NCBI RefSeq assembly: GCF_003347495.1
Contig: NZ_QCXY01000013.1
Location: 1-64,000 of the forward strand
Direction: 5' to 3'
Source of the DNA: Pleomorphovibrio marinus
Lineage (GTDB): Bacteria; Bacteroidota; Bacteroidia; Cytophagales; Cyclobacteriaceae
Length of the DNA stretch: 64,000 nt
A program made the translations under genes and the position numbers. Positions 43,901-52,943 of this stretch are shown here, in pieces. The notes under the pieces are model-generated. The model made no database searches, was not told the origin of the DNA, and worked only from the letters and a program-made list of their open reading frames with translations. The stretch's first letter is position 1. Each line of letters starts with the position of its first letter.

Positions 43901-45854
43901 CATCAACATCCAGTCTTTTCCTTAGAATATCCTGCTCAACATTATCATCCTCTGTGTCATTTAAGTACAAGAAAAATTCATTGCTTGCACTTGGTTTCAA
44001 TGAACTGTTTGGATCATAGGCAGGGTAATCCGTTTTCCATTCTGAAAATGTGCGATTGAAACTGAATGGCCCCGACCCCGTGTTTAATGTTAGACGTGTA
44101 AATTCCTTTGTGTCTGGATTTGCGTAGATATAATTATTGTTATTAATCAAAGAAAAAATATCCTCAATCTTATTTTCTGAATGGCTGTTACTGATCTCAA
44201 ATAGCCTCATCATTCTTTGATCCCCGAAGCTCACAACCACATTATCATAGAACTCTATATTTCTTATGTGTTGTCCTGAATTGGTATCGTTTTGACAGTT
44301 CAACCCAGCATAAAAATTATCGAACATGATATTATCATGGCACTTGTGATTAGAGGTATTGTGATATTTCACACCATAGGCATTCCCTCTTAGTAGGTTG
44401 TGGCGAATGGTAATACTGCAATCCTGACCTACCACATAAGAGTCGTCTATGTATATTCCCTCATTGGCAAATACTGCCGTTGATGGCATCCCCTCTAATG
44501 TTCCTGGCCCCGCAAAAATGTGATTTCTTTCAATTATTCGCTCGTTGATATTATAATTGGCATTAACAGTAGGGCCGTTCTCATGGTATATACCCCCTGA
44601 ATCAGCTTTCACATTGGCACAGCTAAAAATCCTGTTGTGGGAGAAAAGAAACTTCACACCTTGCGCAATTACACCGTTAAACCCTACATTATTGATATAA
44701 TTGTGCTGAAATTCAACATCAAAAGTTCGTGTAGAGAACATGAAAGTATTGTAGGAACCATCCCCATTACTCCCAGCTCCCGGAAACATGGCATGATCCT
44801 CTATTGTGCAACCTGTCACCTTGACATCGGCCTCCCCGTGACGCATCCAATGTAGCGTATTATTGTTTTTTCGGAACTTGCAACCATAATACCTAAAACC
44901 TTCTGGCCTGTCTGCCTCTTCGTAATTTTCGGTGTAGATGAAGGTCTGACCCATGTGTTCTACCTCACACAAATCAAATCGGAGCCCCTTGCACCTTCGA
45001 AGGAATGAACAAGAGCAAGATGGATGTGTGATACCGTCATTGGCACTTCGCTGCACCACACCGTTGAAGCCCGTGAATTTTATCTTCTCAAAAATATTGT
45101 GCTCTAAACCGAATTGATCAATCCATTGCTGATCTTGGGCCACCCTGACTTTGTAATTATCGGGATTATTGGCACCAAAAAACATAATAATATCATCTCC
45201 CTCCTGTGTCCATTCCCCCAGCTCGGTGCAAAATTCCCTTTTGTTATCGACCTTATATCCGTAATTAACTTGCGCATTGTAGCTACTCGTATTTGAATAG
45301 GATAATGTACTTCCTGAATGTGCCGTTATTTCGGCCTTATCCAAAATCCAATGCAGCTTTTTGAATATTACCCAACCTCCAGTAAGATTTAGTTGGGAGG
45401 CATCTAAGTTAGCGGAATCGGAAATGGTACCGGAACCTGCGCCACTTGCACCAGTAATTGTATTATAACCCTCTTTTGGCCAAACGCCTCTCGGTTTTTG
45501 TGCATTATCAAATGAAAGACTGTTTACCCTAGGATCTAACCCGCCTGAAACAGTGTGTCGGTATAATCCCCCTCCAATATCCGTCCATGATGGAACGTCA
45601 TAGAATCCGGTGATTTCAGGAAGAGGCAAACTATCATCCCCGTAGGGAATCCAGTTAATAGGATTCATCGCTGTGCCACTCTTATTAATCCCCGTAATGC
45701 CCTTCCATACACTTCCATACTTCAAACCAATAACGCTACCGGCAGAAGCAAGCTCCTGCGCACGTTGTATTGTCGCAACCGCTAAGGCATCTGAGCTACC
45801 GTTATTAGCATCGTTGCCTCCATTTCGGACGTATATAGTAGGGGTTAGTGGCAT
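40938..45854 (-). CDS. Giant mosaic tail protein: beta-helix, five InlB-type repeats, distal-tail-like domain, glycine-rich tip
   Basis: 1638 residues in one intact frame. (1) Residues about 1-660: parallel beta-helix (TIYVRNGGNDANNGSSDALA, then many N-N and Asn-ladder turns such as ISNSHSENKIEDI). (2) About 675-1060: five repeats of some 77 residues resembling the divergent InlB B-repeat, each with EGxxVxxxATPxSGxxFxxW, an aromatic-rich turn and a final AxFE. (3) About 1070-1400: two segments with the look of a siphovirus distal tail (Dit) protein (EIFFAGRDISLMGFV; RGLYEMMKSPGLRTLRHMDGTYREVF). (4) About 1410-1638: glycine-rich domain with poly-Gly runs, like phage adhesin tips. It directly follows the tape measure gene, which is the place of Dit. 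Domain names are by pattern, not by search. Confidence 0.75.
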   Translation of the reverse strand: MPLTPTIYVRNGGNDANNGSSDALAVATIQRAQELASAGSVIGLKYGSVWKGITGINKSGTAMNPINWIPYGDDSLPLPEITGFYDVPSWTDIGGGLYRHTVSGGLDPRVNSLSFDNAQKPRGVWPKEGYNTITGASGAGSGTISDSANLDASQLNLTGGWVIFKKLHWILDKAEITAHSGSTLSYSNTSSYNAQVNYGYKVDNKREFCTELGEWTQEGDDIIMFFGANNPDNYKVRVAQDQQWIDQFGLEHNIFEKIKFTGFNGVVQRSANDGITHPSCSCSFLRRCKGLRFDLCEVEHMGQTFIYTENYEEADRPEGFRYYGCKFRKNNNTLHWMRHGEADVKVTGCTIEDHAMFPGAGSNGDGSYNTFMFSTRTFDVEFQHNYINNVGFNGVIAQGVKFLFSHNRIFSCANVKADSGGIYHENGPTVNANYNINERIIERNHIFAGPGTLEGMPSTAVFANEGIYIDDSYVVGQDCSITIRHNLLRGNAYGVKYHNTSNHKCHDNIMFDNFYAGLNCQNDTNSGQHIRNIEFYDNVVVSFGDQRMMRLFEISNSHSENKIEDIFSLINNNNYIYANPDTKEFTRLTLNTGSGPFSFNRTFSEWKTDYPAYDPNSSLKPSASNEFFLYLNDTEDDNVEQDILRKRLDVDGVEVTELFLNSFTWQVLVDDLGPLDPEPTIYPLTAAASPEAAGSVSVDPVSPHEVGAQVTVTATPNSGWTFDKWQRNGVDQQEPNPWILTRAAQSESIVAVFEEIPPETYALTLNVSGNGTAIQNPESPHEEGTNVELSATPDSGNQFDGWYDGETLLSTNNPYSYTTLAEEKTIIGTFSVVPPETYTVTLNANNGGAVSQLTTGPYEEGDLVQVQSTPNSGYRFLRWEIGGDEVSTDALYSFNMPGENLSLTAVFELIPTYTISLSVDPAGSGTTSQNPSNPIQEGSTVQINVNPVSGKQFVRWRNGSETFSTANPHTFEVTEALSLVAELEDVPPNEYTLSLSINPEGAGTVTGAGTHPEGSTVELIATSNQGWTFAYWMRGTQVISNQAEFQYTMPSENTSLLAFFETTGPSSETTEFYSLNQIPLADHGILPGKQPNSSIAIAGIFDFPERTGKTYHSWGDQHGIQPYIRADEIFFAGRDISLMGFVKAQNETEAIDKVLDLYQEIDAFNHLVLLTCKWGAFWVHVVDEITAQYISRGYFRIRMVFREPVPDLTGTLPTGDSQNPGIDGVEFKDLGLLPMKGFKVLNRSGAKQASYISHSQEGYGRKKRGLNEYTLSFHIQEPSFVSFLGKIRGLYEMMKSPGLRTLRHMDGTYREVFVKDGFSLQNIKHTKTYFYSRINISFAEVRLLRSWNVLTDNLGNVLVDNHGAPLFFEVERPDFVQVVAIGGVVTDVEIDGVDWVVHTFPESGEFEVIEGGEIEYLIVGGGGGGGSRARSGGGGGAGDVIQAIEEIGVGIYSVTIGNGGAGGASSAALRGENGGDTVFNSQTAIGGGGGGASVNISSGAGRNGSSGGGGGQGSTGGSPGIGGVAQGINGHNGGNAFPIGQATQNDLDNRAGGGGGGAGGPGGNASFATGGIAGLGIQLSISGTTMTYAKGGRGGSATETANETAPNTGDGGDGSHQASFSEGKNGGSGVVIIRYRKY

Positions 45855-45865
45855 AGTTTATCTAT

Positions 45866-48800
45866 TTAAGAGGTATAGCCCCTCATTCCCTTATCTTTAG
45901 TGTTTTTATTGATAGCCTTCAATTCAATTATTGTGAGCTTCAACTGATCAACCGTGTGAAGGGTGTTCATTTCAATCTGTCCCAAATGATTGATTTGCAT
46001 CACACCCTGTCTTATCCCTTCCGTTGCATGGCTTTCAATCCGTTTAATCATGTCGAATTGTGCCCTTGTTAGTCCGGCCAATAGGGTTCCCGTTTCCTCT
46101 GTGAGTTCCCGCCTGATTGCTCCTGATAGTCCTGTTTGTTGGGATTGTGCGCCCGTTAAATCTATTCCGGTGGCCTCTTGAAGCTGTTTCAATGCCTCCT
46201 GTGCATTTTCTGAAAGCTGGGTGTAAGCTTGGGTGAATCGGGCTATTTCCCCCTGGGTAAGTTCACCGTCTGATTGAGCATCCTCAGCGAATTGGTCAAT
46301 AAGTTCGTTTAATGGCCCCTCCAAGAATCGGTATTTGAAACCGCTTAGGATTGCATTCCTGATTATACCCTCAATATCACTTCCAGCCCCTTGAAACTCT
46401 GCAATAATCCCATCTGCAAGCCCGGTCCAGGTCAATCCCCCCGTAAAAATGTTATCCAGTTCGTTTTGGATTTCCCGCAACTGCTTTTCAACCTCAATAC
46501 CCTCTTCTTTGAGGCGTTTAAGTTCCTGAAAGGCTTCTTCGGCCTGTTGGGTTAGTTTACCACCTACTGAAAGTTCTTCTATCTGCTCAAATGAAAGCCC
46601 TGCTAATGTTTCAAAAACATCAATTTCTTTACTTCCCAACCCAAAAAGACCGCTCCTTATTGATTTCGTCTCACCTGTTCTGAAAAGGAAATTACCCATT
46701 TCCTCCATAGCCTTATCAATACCCTCTTTCCCAGCAGAAAGCATCCTATCAAGGTCCATAGCCATCTTCCATGTGAGCTCGGTATTGAAGGTGTCACTTA
46801 TTTTCCGTATGTCGTTTTCTATTTCTTCTAGGCTTTTTGCAAGGATTTCACGCTGATTATTAAGCGTCTGCAATGTTGATCCCTGAACCTCAGCTGCCAA
46901 CATCTCCCTGTCCCTGTACAGCCTATTCACGGCCAATTCCCCGTATAGGATTTGTCTCTGGAACCTCAATTGCTCCTTATACAACTCCAATTGCTGCTTT
47001 GCGTAGTTATTTGCGGCGGTCATCATTACGGATATACCGCCTAATATCGCACCCGCAACACCTGCCCCAGCCGTGACCATCCCCAAAACATCCCCGGCAC
47101 CGTCATTGGCCCTCATGGCTTGCATGTAGTCATTAATATTCTGCTTGACCTGACCTGTTCGTTGAATGATGTTTGCCAGGAGCCCCAGGGTTTCCCCAAA
47201 AGCCTTGTTGGTGTCTCCCACTGAGCGAGCAACGTCTGCCATAGACCGGGAAACATCTTGCATGGCCATGGGTAATCTGGATTCAATGGACCTTTCGGCC
47301 TGCTCGATCCTGCCCAGCATTTCCCGGTAGAAACCTTCTGTAACCCTGCCCGTCTTTTTGAGTTCTTGAAGTTGTTCCCTTGCCGTCCCAACGAGACTTT
47401 TGGCCGCTCTAATGGATAGGGTTTCTATACCCATGAAAAGGCGCCTGTAAATCCCTAGTTTTTGAGCGTTGGCATCGTCTAGGGCCGCTATTTCTTCATG
47501 GTATTGCCTTTCAAGTTCTTGAAGTTGTTCCCTATTAGCAACACCTTGCAGTTTCTCCCTGTTGAGGATGTATTTTTCCCTTATAAGTTCCCGTTGCGTT
47601 TCGTAGTCCTGGACGGATTGAAGGAGTTGGTTTTGCTGCTTTTCTTGCAACTGCCTTTCCCTGTTCAACTCTTCTTCTAAGAACCTCAACCGCTCATTTT
47701 CAACACCCCTTCTTTGGCCGGGGTCCATCATTGAAAGCTTTTCGTATTCATCCCTGATAAGGTCAATGTAGTTCTTTGCAATGTCCAATTCACCCTCATA
47801 GCGGGCATTGGCTTTCTGCAAACCCATCTCGGCGATCATGTTTTCATAATCGGTGTATAGTTGCCTTCTTCGCTCGAGTTCCTTTTTCAGGTCCTCGGTT
47901 TCAGCACGGTAGCGGATATCCCCCGTGGCCTGGGATTCTATGTTGTCTATCCGGGTCAATACAGTTCCCCCCAACCCCGCATCAATCGCCGCTTTTCTAA
48001 GGTCCTCAAATTGCTTTCTTACCTGTTGTATCTCCTGCTCGCGCTTGTCAAAGGATTTTTTGAAAAACTGATCCTCCATTTTCTGGATATCGTTAAGGAC
48101 CATTTTCCTTTCTTTCTCAACATCCCTTAGCTCTTTGTTTTCCTCCTTGATGTTGTAATTCGAAAGTACATTATTGATGGCAAGGATCTTTTTCTTTACC
48201 TCAGCGATTTGTGAATCGTTAGGGGCCAGGCTATCAAGGTAATCCTGTAGGTTTTTACGGATAGTTTCTGCATCCCCCTTATCCTGAATCAGTCCTACAA
48301 GCCTATCAAAATTGGCTACGGTGTCACTTATGAGCTCATCAAATGCCCGTTTGTTGGTTTCTTTTTTACCGCCCGTTCCAGTGATTATTTCAGTGAAATC
48401 AAAGGCTTCTAATAATGAATCCCTTTGGGTTTCTAGATCTCTTTTGGCTTGATTTACTATTACGTCATCTGTTCCTGATCCTGATATGAAAGCAGAGAAC
48501 CAATCTCTTAATGATAATTGAGCCCCCCTGGTAGGATCAAATGTATTTCTCATTGACTCCCCGACCCTTCTAAACATTCCGATGGCCTCAATACCCTTCG
48601 TGTTTAGTTCATCCAAGCTTTCATTGATGGATTGTAATTGCTTGTATGCCTCCTGTGTGGCTATGTTTTTCTTTATGGATTTAGTGTATGCCTCAATAGC
48701 ATTTGCAGCTTTTCCAGCGGCTATTTCCTCTGCTGTCAGGTCTTTAATCGAATCCCCCATCAACAAATTGAGCTGATTCATAGCCGCCACCTTTTGTTCT

Positions 48801-50479
48801 CGGGTGGCCAGTTCATTTTTCAGTACCCCTACAAGCTCATTGATCCTAGAAAGTTCCTTTGCTCCCGCCTTTTCACCCTCCTGGATGGCATCATTGTAAT
48901 TTTTCTGTACTGATTTTGCGGTGTTGATTGTTTGGGTCAATGAATAAATAGCAAGCCCTAACGCTGAAATAATGGCTGTATAAGCCCCTACCGGACTTGT
49001 GACAAATGCAGCGTTAAGCCCCATCAAAGCGGTTCTTGCGCCTACAAAAAGTCTTGACAATGCAAAAGTGCTGGTACCCAATGCCGCCTGGCTTGCGGCT
49101 GTCAGGATTAGAGCTGTTCGGTAGGACCCATAAACCAGAATCAAGGCCTTGATAGTTGTAATTACGGATTCATAATTTTCCACCAAAAAAGAAAGGCCCG
49201 CAATTCCCGATTTTATCAACCCTTCGTTTCCCTCCCCGATCTGGTTGAACATGAGTTGGATCCTGTCCTGGAGCTTGGCAATTTCCCCGGTTACCGTCTG
49301 GCTTTGCTTCTCCATCAAGTTGAAGAACTGACCGCCTGAGCTCGTCATGGATTGGAAAGCCTTTTGCACCTCCGGAAACCCGATCTGCCCGGCTGAAACC
49401 ATGTCGTTGATCTTCGCCTCTGTCACCCCGAACTGTTCAGCTAATTGACCAACAATAGGAATACCTCTGGTAGTAAACTGCCTAATGTCCCTTGCAAATG
49501 CACGTCCCTGGGTTTTTAGCGTACCGTAGGCATAGGCCACTTCTTGGAAGGTGGCACCAACCCCGGAGGCTATGTTACCAATGGCAATCAGTTCCGGTTT
49601 GATTTCTTCCTGTGCAAAACCGTAGGCTAAAAGCTGTTTGGTGGCATCCGCTACCTCAGTAAGTTTGAAAGGGGTTGTGGTGGCTACCTGGACAATCTCA
49701 GCCATCAAAGCATCTGCCCTTTCCTTGCTGTTTAGCATGGTGGAGAATGCAACCTCTAATTGCTCAATCTCACCCCTAGTTTGGATGATGTCCCTAATCA
49801 GCCTTGACCCTTGGGTAATGGTGAAAAATCCCGTAGTGGCAAGTAATACCTGATTCATTAACCTGCCTGACCTTTGGGCACTTCTCATTGATCGGTCAAA
49901 CCTACGTATGTCCCTTTCCAGGGAAACAATCTCCCTGCGCATTACCCGGCTTGATTGGGAATTTCGGAGCTCTGAGGCGGTCAATTGCTCCATGGTGGCC
50001 CGCAGCTGGGAAAGCCTGGCCCTTTTTTGAGCTATCGAACTGTTTGAGGCATCCATCACCGCCCTATTGGATTGAATGTAACGGTTATACCTGCTTATGT
50101 TCTCGTTGATCTCCCTTGTCCTGACCGATAGCCCGGCCATGGCCTGATTATACTGCCTCTGGGAGATTGTCCCGCTTTTAAGGTCGTTGTCAAGTTGTTT
50201 TTGTGCCTGACCTACTTTTGTGAGTTCGGTTTGAAAAGATTGCAGGATTCTAACCTGCTTTTGCATTTCGGGGTTAAGGTCTTGGAATGCCCTCAACCCA
50301 TCCTGATAGACTGATTTGTAGTTCTTTGAAAGGCTTTGAAGCAGGGCGGCCTCTTTTTTCTTCTGTTCCGCTGTAATACCAGAAAGCGTGTCAGCTACTT
50401 TCTTGCTGTCACGCTCTAACTCTGTTGTGTCTATTCGGGCTTTCCAGGAAAGTCCACCATCCCTAACCTCTATTGGCAT
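45866..50479 (-). CDS. Tape measure protein
   Basis: 1537 residues, the longest helical protein in the window's tail module. N-terminal coiled coils (about 30-200), then the conserved tape-measure N-domain (about 225-400: LEVAFSTMLNSKERADALMAEI, PFKLTEVADATKQLLAYGF, FTTRGIPIVGQLAEQFGV), a hydrophobic stretch (about 435-520), and a long coiled-coil region to the end. By the common rule of about 0.15 nm per residue the tail would be some 230 nm long. The start lies 17 bases inside the end of the frameshifted chaperone frame. Confidence 0.93.
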   Translation of the reverse strand: MPIEVRDGGLSWKARIDTTELERDSKKVADTLSGITAEQKKKEAALLQSLSKNYKSVYQDGLRAFQDLNPEMQKQVRILQSFQTELTKVGQAQKQLDNDLKSGTISQRQYNQAMAGLSVRTREINENISRYNRYIQSNRAVMDASNSSIAQKRARLSQLRATMEQLTASELRNSQSSRVMRREIVSLERDIRRFDRSMRSAQRSGRLMNQVLLATTGFFTITQGSRLIRDIIQTRGEIEQLEVAFSTMLNSKERADALMAEIVQVATTTPFKLTEVADATKQLLAYGFAQEEIKPELIAIGNIASGVGATFQEVAYAYGTLKTQGRAFARDIRQFTTRGIPIVGQLAEQFGVTEAKINDMVSAGQIGFPEVQKAFQSMTSSGGQFFNLMEKQSQTVTGEIAKLQDRIQLMFNQIGEGNEGLIKSGIAGLSFLVENYESVITTIKALILVYGSYRTALILTAASQAALGTSTFALSRLFVGARTALMGLNAAFVTSPVGAYTAIISALGLAIYSLTQTINTAKSVQKNYNDAIQEGEKAGAKELSRINELVGVLKNELATREQKVAAMNQLNLLMGDSIKDLTAEEIAAGKAANAIEAYTKSIKKNIATQEAYKQLQSINESLDELNTKGIEAIGMFRRVGESMRNTFDPTRGAQLSLRDWFSAFISGSGTDDVIVNQAKRDLETQRDSLLEAFDFTEIITGTGGKKETNKRAFDELISDTVANFDRLVGLIQDKGDAETIRKNLQDYLDSLAPNDSQIAEVKKKILAINNVLSNYNIKEENKELRDVEKERKMVLNDIQKMEDQFFKKSFDKREQEIQQVRKQFEDLRKAAIDAGLGGTVLTRIDNIESQATGDIRYRAETEDLKKELERRRQLYTDYENMIAEMGLQKANARYEGELDIAKNYIDLIRDEYEKLSMMDPGQRRGVENERLRFLEEELNRERQLQEKQQNQLLQSVQDYETQRELIREKYILNREKLQGVANREQLQELERQYHEEIAALDDANAQKLGIYRRLFMGIETLSIRAAKSLVGTAREQLQELKKTGRVTEGFYREMLGRIEQAERSIESRLPMAMQDVSRSMADVARSVGDTNKAFGETLGLLANIIQRTGQVKQNINDYMQAMRANDGAGDVLGMVTAGAGVAGAILGGISVMMTAANNYAKQQLELYKEQLRFQRQILYGELAVNRLYRDREMLAAEVQGSTLQTLNNQREILAKSLEEIENDIRKISDTFNTELTWKMAMDLDRMLSAGKEGIDKAMEEMGNFLFRTGETKSIRSGLFGLGSKEIDVFETLAGLSFEQIEELSVGGKLTQQAEEAFQELKRLKEEGIEVEKQLREIQNELDNIFTGGLTWTGLADGIIAEFQGAGSDIEGIIRNAILSGFKYRFLEGPLNELIDQFAEDAQSDGELTQGEIARFTQAYTQLSENAQEALKQLQEATGIDLTGAQSQQTGLSGAIRRELTEETGTLLAGLTRAQFDMIKRIESHATEGIRQGVMQINHLGQIEMNTLHTVDQLKLTIIELKAINKNTKDKGMRGYTS

Positions 50480-51208
50480 TTCGCTTCGCTTTGTTTTTTG
50501 ACCGCTTATCGGTAATGAACGCCTCTAACTCATCTGCATCAATCACCTCATTATCATCATTGTTCTTTTCTTTTTCACTTTCGAATGTTGGAATGGTCTT
50601 GAACAGCATCACCAAATTGGGATAGCTCAAATCCATTATTTCATCCCAACTGAATCGAAAGTATTTGGCTGTGGCTCCGATGATTCCCCAGGGGCTATTA
50701 TCCCCCCTGTATTTTGTAGGCTCGCTTCCTGATCCTGTGTTCCCGGGCTTATTAGATCCAGGCTTCTGATCATAGCGATAGAGTTCATGAAAGGCCGAAT
50801 GTCGATTTGATCCTTGATGATTGAGGTGATATACTCCATTTCCTCATAGGTCATGTTTTCAAGGATGTAATCAACTAACTCATATGGGGTTTCCTCTTTT
50901 GGCTTCCCATGCAGGTAGGTGGCTATTATTTCGGCCATCTTGTCCGTATTGGCAAGGATGAAGAGGTTAACCATGTCGTTTAGATCCTCTTGGTTTTCGG
51001 GTTGATCCACTTCCATGAAAAGCCCGGTAACCTTATATGCCAACCTGAGAGAGGGTGGTTTGATGAAAAATGTTTTTCTATCGGAAATCACCCCCATCCT
51101 AAGCAACAACCGTTCAAACCACCCTGTTACCTCCCTGCTTATTACTACCTCGATTGCTTTCTCATTGACTGTATCGGCAACCTTCTTGATGTCTTTGTTT
51201 TTGCTCAT
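50463..51208 (-). CDS. Tail assembly chaperone, probable -1 frameshift product
   Basis: The 0-frame gene at 50636-51208 overlaps a -1 frame that stays open from about 50845 to its TAG at 50463-50465, ending within the tape measure start. The -1 frame reads like real protein: a Gly/Pro linker (KPGSNKPGNTGSGSEPTKY), then WGIIGATAKYFRFSWDEIMD and LSYPNLVMLFKTIP, then an acidic-basic tail. A run of six G (50702-50707) at 0-frame codons GGG-GGG is a plausible slip site, though the linker suggests the shift could occur earlier. This is the G/GT arrangement known from lambda-like phages. The fused product would be about 247 residues. Confidence 0.7.
50636..51208 (-). CDS. Tail assembly chaperone (0-frame product)
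   Basis: 190 residues, mostly helical and acidic (VDQPENQEDLNDMVNLFILANTDKMAEIIATYL, TPYELVDYILENMTYEEMEYITSIIKDQIDI). Located between tail tube and tape measure, the position of gpG. It would coat the tape measure during tail assembly. The last 20 residues (GGIIAPGESSEPQPNTF) overlap the -1 frame and look less protein-like than the alternative, as expected if frameshifting matters. Confidence 0.72.
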   Translation of the reverse strand: MSKNKDIKKVADTVNEKAIEVVISREVTGWFERLLLRMGVISDRKTFFIKPPSLRLAYKVTGLFMEVDQPENQEDLNDMVNLFILANTDKMAEIIATYLHGKPKEETPYELVDYILENMTYEEMEYITSIIKDQIDIRPFMNSIAMIRSLDLISPGTQDQEASLQNTGGIIAPGESSEPQPNTFDSVGMK

Positions 51209-51249
51209 AAACTTAAAAATTACCCCCTAGCCTTCTAAGGGGTAATTAT

Positions 51250-51771
51250 TTACCCAACTGGTGGTTCAGCATCTTCCATGTACCAATCTGCCAATGGTTC
51301 ATTGGATGCATTGAAAGGTGTCAAGGCCGTGCCGGTTCCGGTTACGGCAGTCAATGCCCCCTTGGTTAAAGGTTGGTCAATAGACATCCTAAGTAGCAAC
51401 CTTGGGAAGGTGATCACTTTCCAAATGTCATTTCTACTTTTAGTTGTAATCTTCAATGTCCTTTCCACTCCGTTTCTGTTTGGAGTATATTTTCCATCGT
51501 CCAAAGTTCCCCCGAAAATAGTGTTGAGGGCCGCATTGTCAGCTTTATAGGTGCTGAATGTGATCTGAACAGGATCCGGCTCCGTGTTGTCCAGTTCATC
51601 ATAGATCGTGTCGATTTCCTCGACATATATCCTTTCCCCCTCTACCTCGGGAACGGTCAAGGATACTGATTCCATTTCGATGGCCGTCACCTCTGTGAGT
51701 GAGGTTCCTGGGGCTCCATCTGCCCCGGTGGCCCCCACTTCAATTTTCTGTATTCCGTGTATTTTTGCCAT
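51250..51771 (-). CDS. Major tail tube protein
   Basis: 173 residues, beta-rich, no signal. It sits between the tail terminator and the chaperone, the classical place of the tail tube subunit. Pattern: EIDTIYDELDNTEPDPVQITFSTYK followed by RTLKITTKSRNDIWKVITFPRLLLRMS. The N-terminus has a short collagen-like GATGADGAPGT. Identification rests on gene order and length. Confidence 0.65.
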   Translation of the reverse strand: MAKIHGIQKIEVGATGADGAPGTSLTEVTAIEMESVSLTVPEVEGERIYVEEIDTIYDELDNTEPDPVQITFSTYKADNAALNTIFGGTLDDGKYTPNRNGVERTLKITTKSRNDIWKVITFPRLLLRMSIDQPLTKGALTAVTGTGTALTPFNASNEPLADWYMEDAEPPVG

Positions 51772-51775
51772 TTCT

Positions 51776-52180
51776 TTATACGTTAATTGCGAAATATTCT
51801 ACTCTTATGTTCTGGAATGAGCTTTTCTCCTCTGTCAGGAGGTTGATTTGCTCGATGTCCATGTTGTAATCAAGGCCCCAATAATCCTTAAGGAGTGGAA
51901 CAATGATTTTACTTAGTGCCTTAAGCCTAGCATGGTTCGCCTGGGTTGTGTCGGTCCCGGATGGCCCGGCTAAAACAAGGTTTGGAACGTGGATATTGAC
52001 CACTAGCATCCCTCTTTGTAGCTGGTCATTGTTAAGAGCAAGATCACTAATTACAATGTCCTCTTTGTCACTATTGAATGGCCTGTTGTTCTTGGTAAGC
52101 CGCCCGGTGATTACACCCGTAACCTCAGGAACATTAAGCCTTTGATAGACCTCATCGATTGCATCCAGGTTCAGTTTCAT
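51776..52180 (-). CDS. Probable tail terminator
   Basis: 134 residues, alpha/beta (LNLDAIDEVYQRLNVPEVTGVITG; ARLKALSKIIVPLLKDYWGL). Overlaps the HK97 gp10-like gene by 4 bases. In siphophage gene order the protein between gp10 and the tail tube closes the tail top. No stronger evidence. Confidence 0.5.
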   Translation of the reverse strand: MKLNLDAIDEVYQRLNVPEVTGVITGRLTKNNRPFNSDKEDIVISDLALNNDQLQRGMLVVNIHVPNLVLAGPSGTDTTQANHARLKALSKIIVPLLKDYWGLDYNMDIEQINLLTEEKSSFQNIRVEYFAINV

Positions 52181-52620
52181 AGCTTCTTGATCCTTTCCAT
52201 GGCCTGTTTTAGGCTTGATTCAGCTTCAAAAGAACTTCCTGTAAGCACGTCATATCCGTAGCCTTCAACATATACCGCATAGCTCATTCCAGCTACGACA
52301 ATAAGGATGTACCCTACATTTTCACCTGCCAATGACCCGGCATATTCCCTTGCTTTTGCAACCCCTTCGTTTCCATCGGTTCCTTTAGTTGTTTTCTGGA
52401 AATTCTGCTTGATCACAACCCCATCCTTAATAATCAGATAGCCGATTGAGCTTCTCAGGTTTCCGGTTCTGTCGGTGAAGTCGGCCTTGGTCCTTGCGCT
52501 TTTCACAAATTCAAGACCGATCATATCCAACTCATTCAGGATGAAAGACTGAACCCTTTCCATTCTTGCGGATAGTTGATCCGTAATGTCTTTCTTGCTG
52601 AATTGTGGCGTTATACCCAT
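52177..52620 (-). CDS. HK97 gp10-like head-tail connector
   Basis: 147 residues. The motif DFTDRTGNLRSSIGYLIIKDG with an aromatic-rich C-terminal part (YAVYVEGYGYDVLTGSSF) is the usual signature of the HK97 gp10 family: a small alpha/beta protein that helps join head and tail. It overlaps its upstream neighbour by 10 bases. Confidence 0.8.
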   Translation of the reverse strand: MGITPQFSKKDITDQLSARMERVQSFILNELDMIGLEFVKSARTKADFTDRTGNLRSSIGYLIIKDGVVIKQNFQKTTKGTDGNEGVAKAREYAGSLAGENVGYILIVVAGMSYAVYVEGYGYDVLTGSSFEAESSLKQAMERIKKL

Positions 52621-52943
52621 ACCCTCGAGTGTAATTGGTTTTTATCTGATCGCTTACAAGTGCCTTGGAAAACAATCACCCCACCGTCCCGCCTAAGCGT
52701 CACCTGATCCCCCACTTTTGGGAGCTTGGATTTTTTAGGCAGGAAAACAGCGTAGGAAAATTCAACCCTCGATCCATCCTCTTCATTTACCATATATTCG
52801 GCCCTGATATTAGGTTGATAGCGGCAATTTTGGATAACCTGGTCCCCTGGTTGGGGGACTATCCAATTACCATTTTCATCCTGTGCAGGCTCTCCTGTTG
52901 GGGATAATTGAAATCGGATGGTATGTGGGTATCTTCTTACCAT
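52611..52943 (-). CDS. Probable head-tail closure protein
   Basis: 110 residues, beta-barrel-like (TIRFQLSPTGEPAQDENGNWIVPQPGDQVIQNCRYQ; SKLPKVGDQVTLRRDGGVIVFQGTCK). Size and place between adaptor and gp10 fit the stopper/closure protein. It overlaps both neighbours. Confidence 0.55.
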   Translation of the reverse strand: MVRRYPHTIRFQLSPTGEPAQDENGNWIVPQPGDQVIQNCRYQPNIRAEYMVNEEDGSRVEFSYAVFLPKKSKLPKVGDQVTLRRDGGVIVFQGTCKRSDKNQLHSRVWV

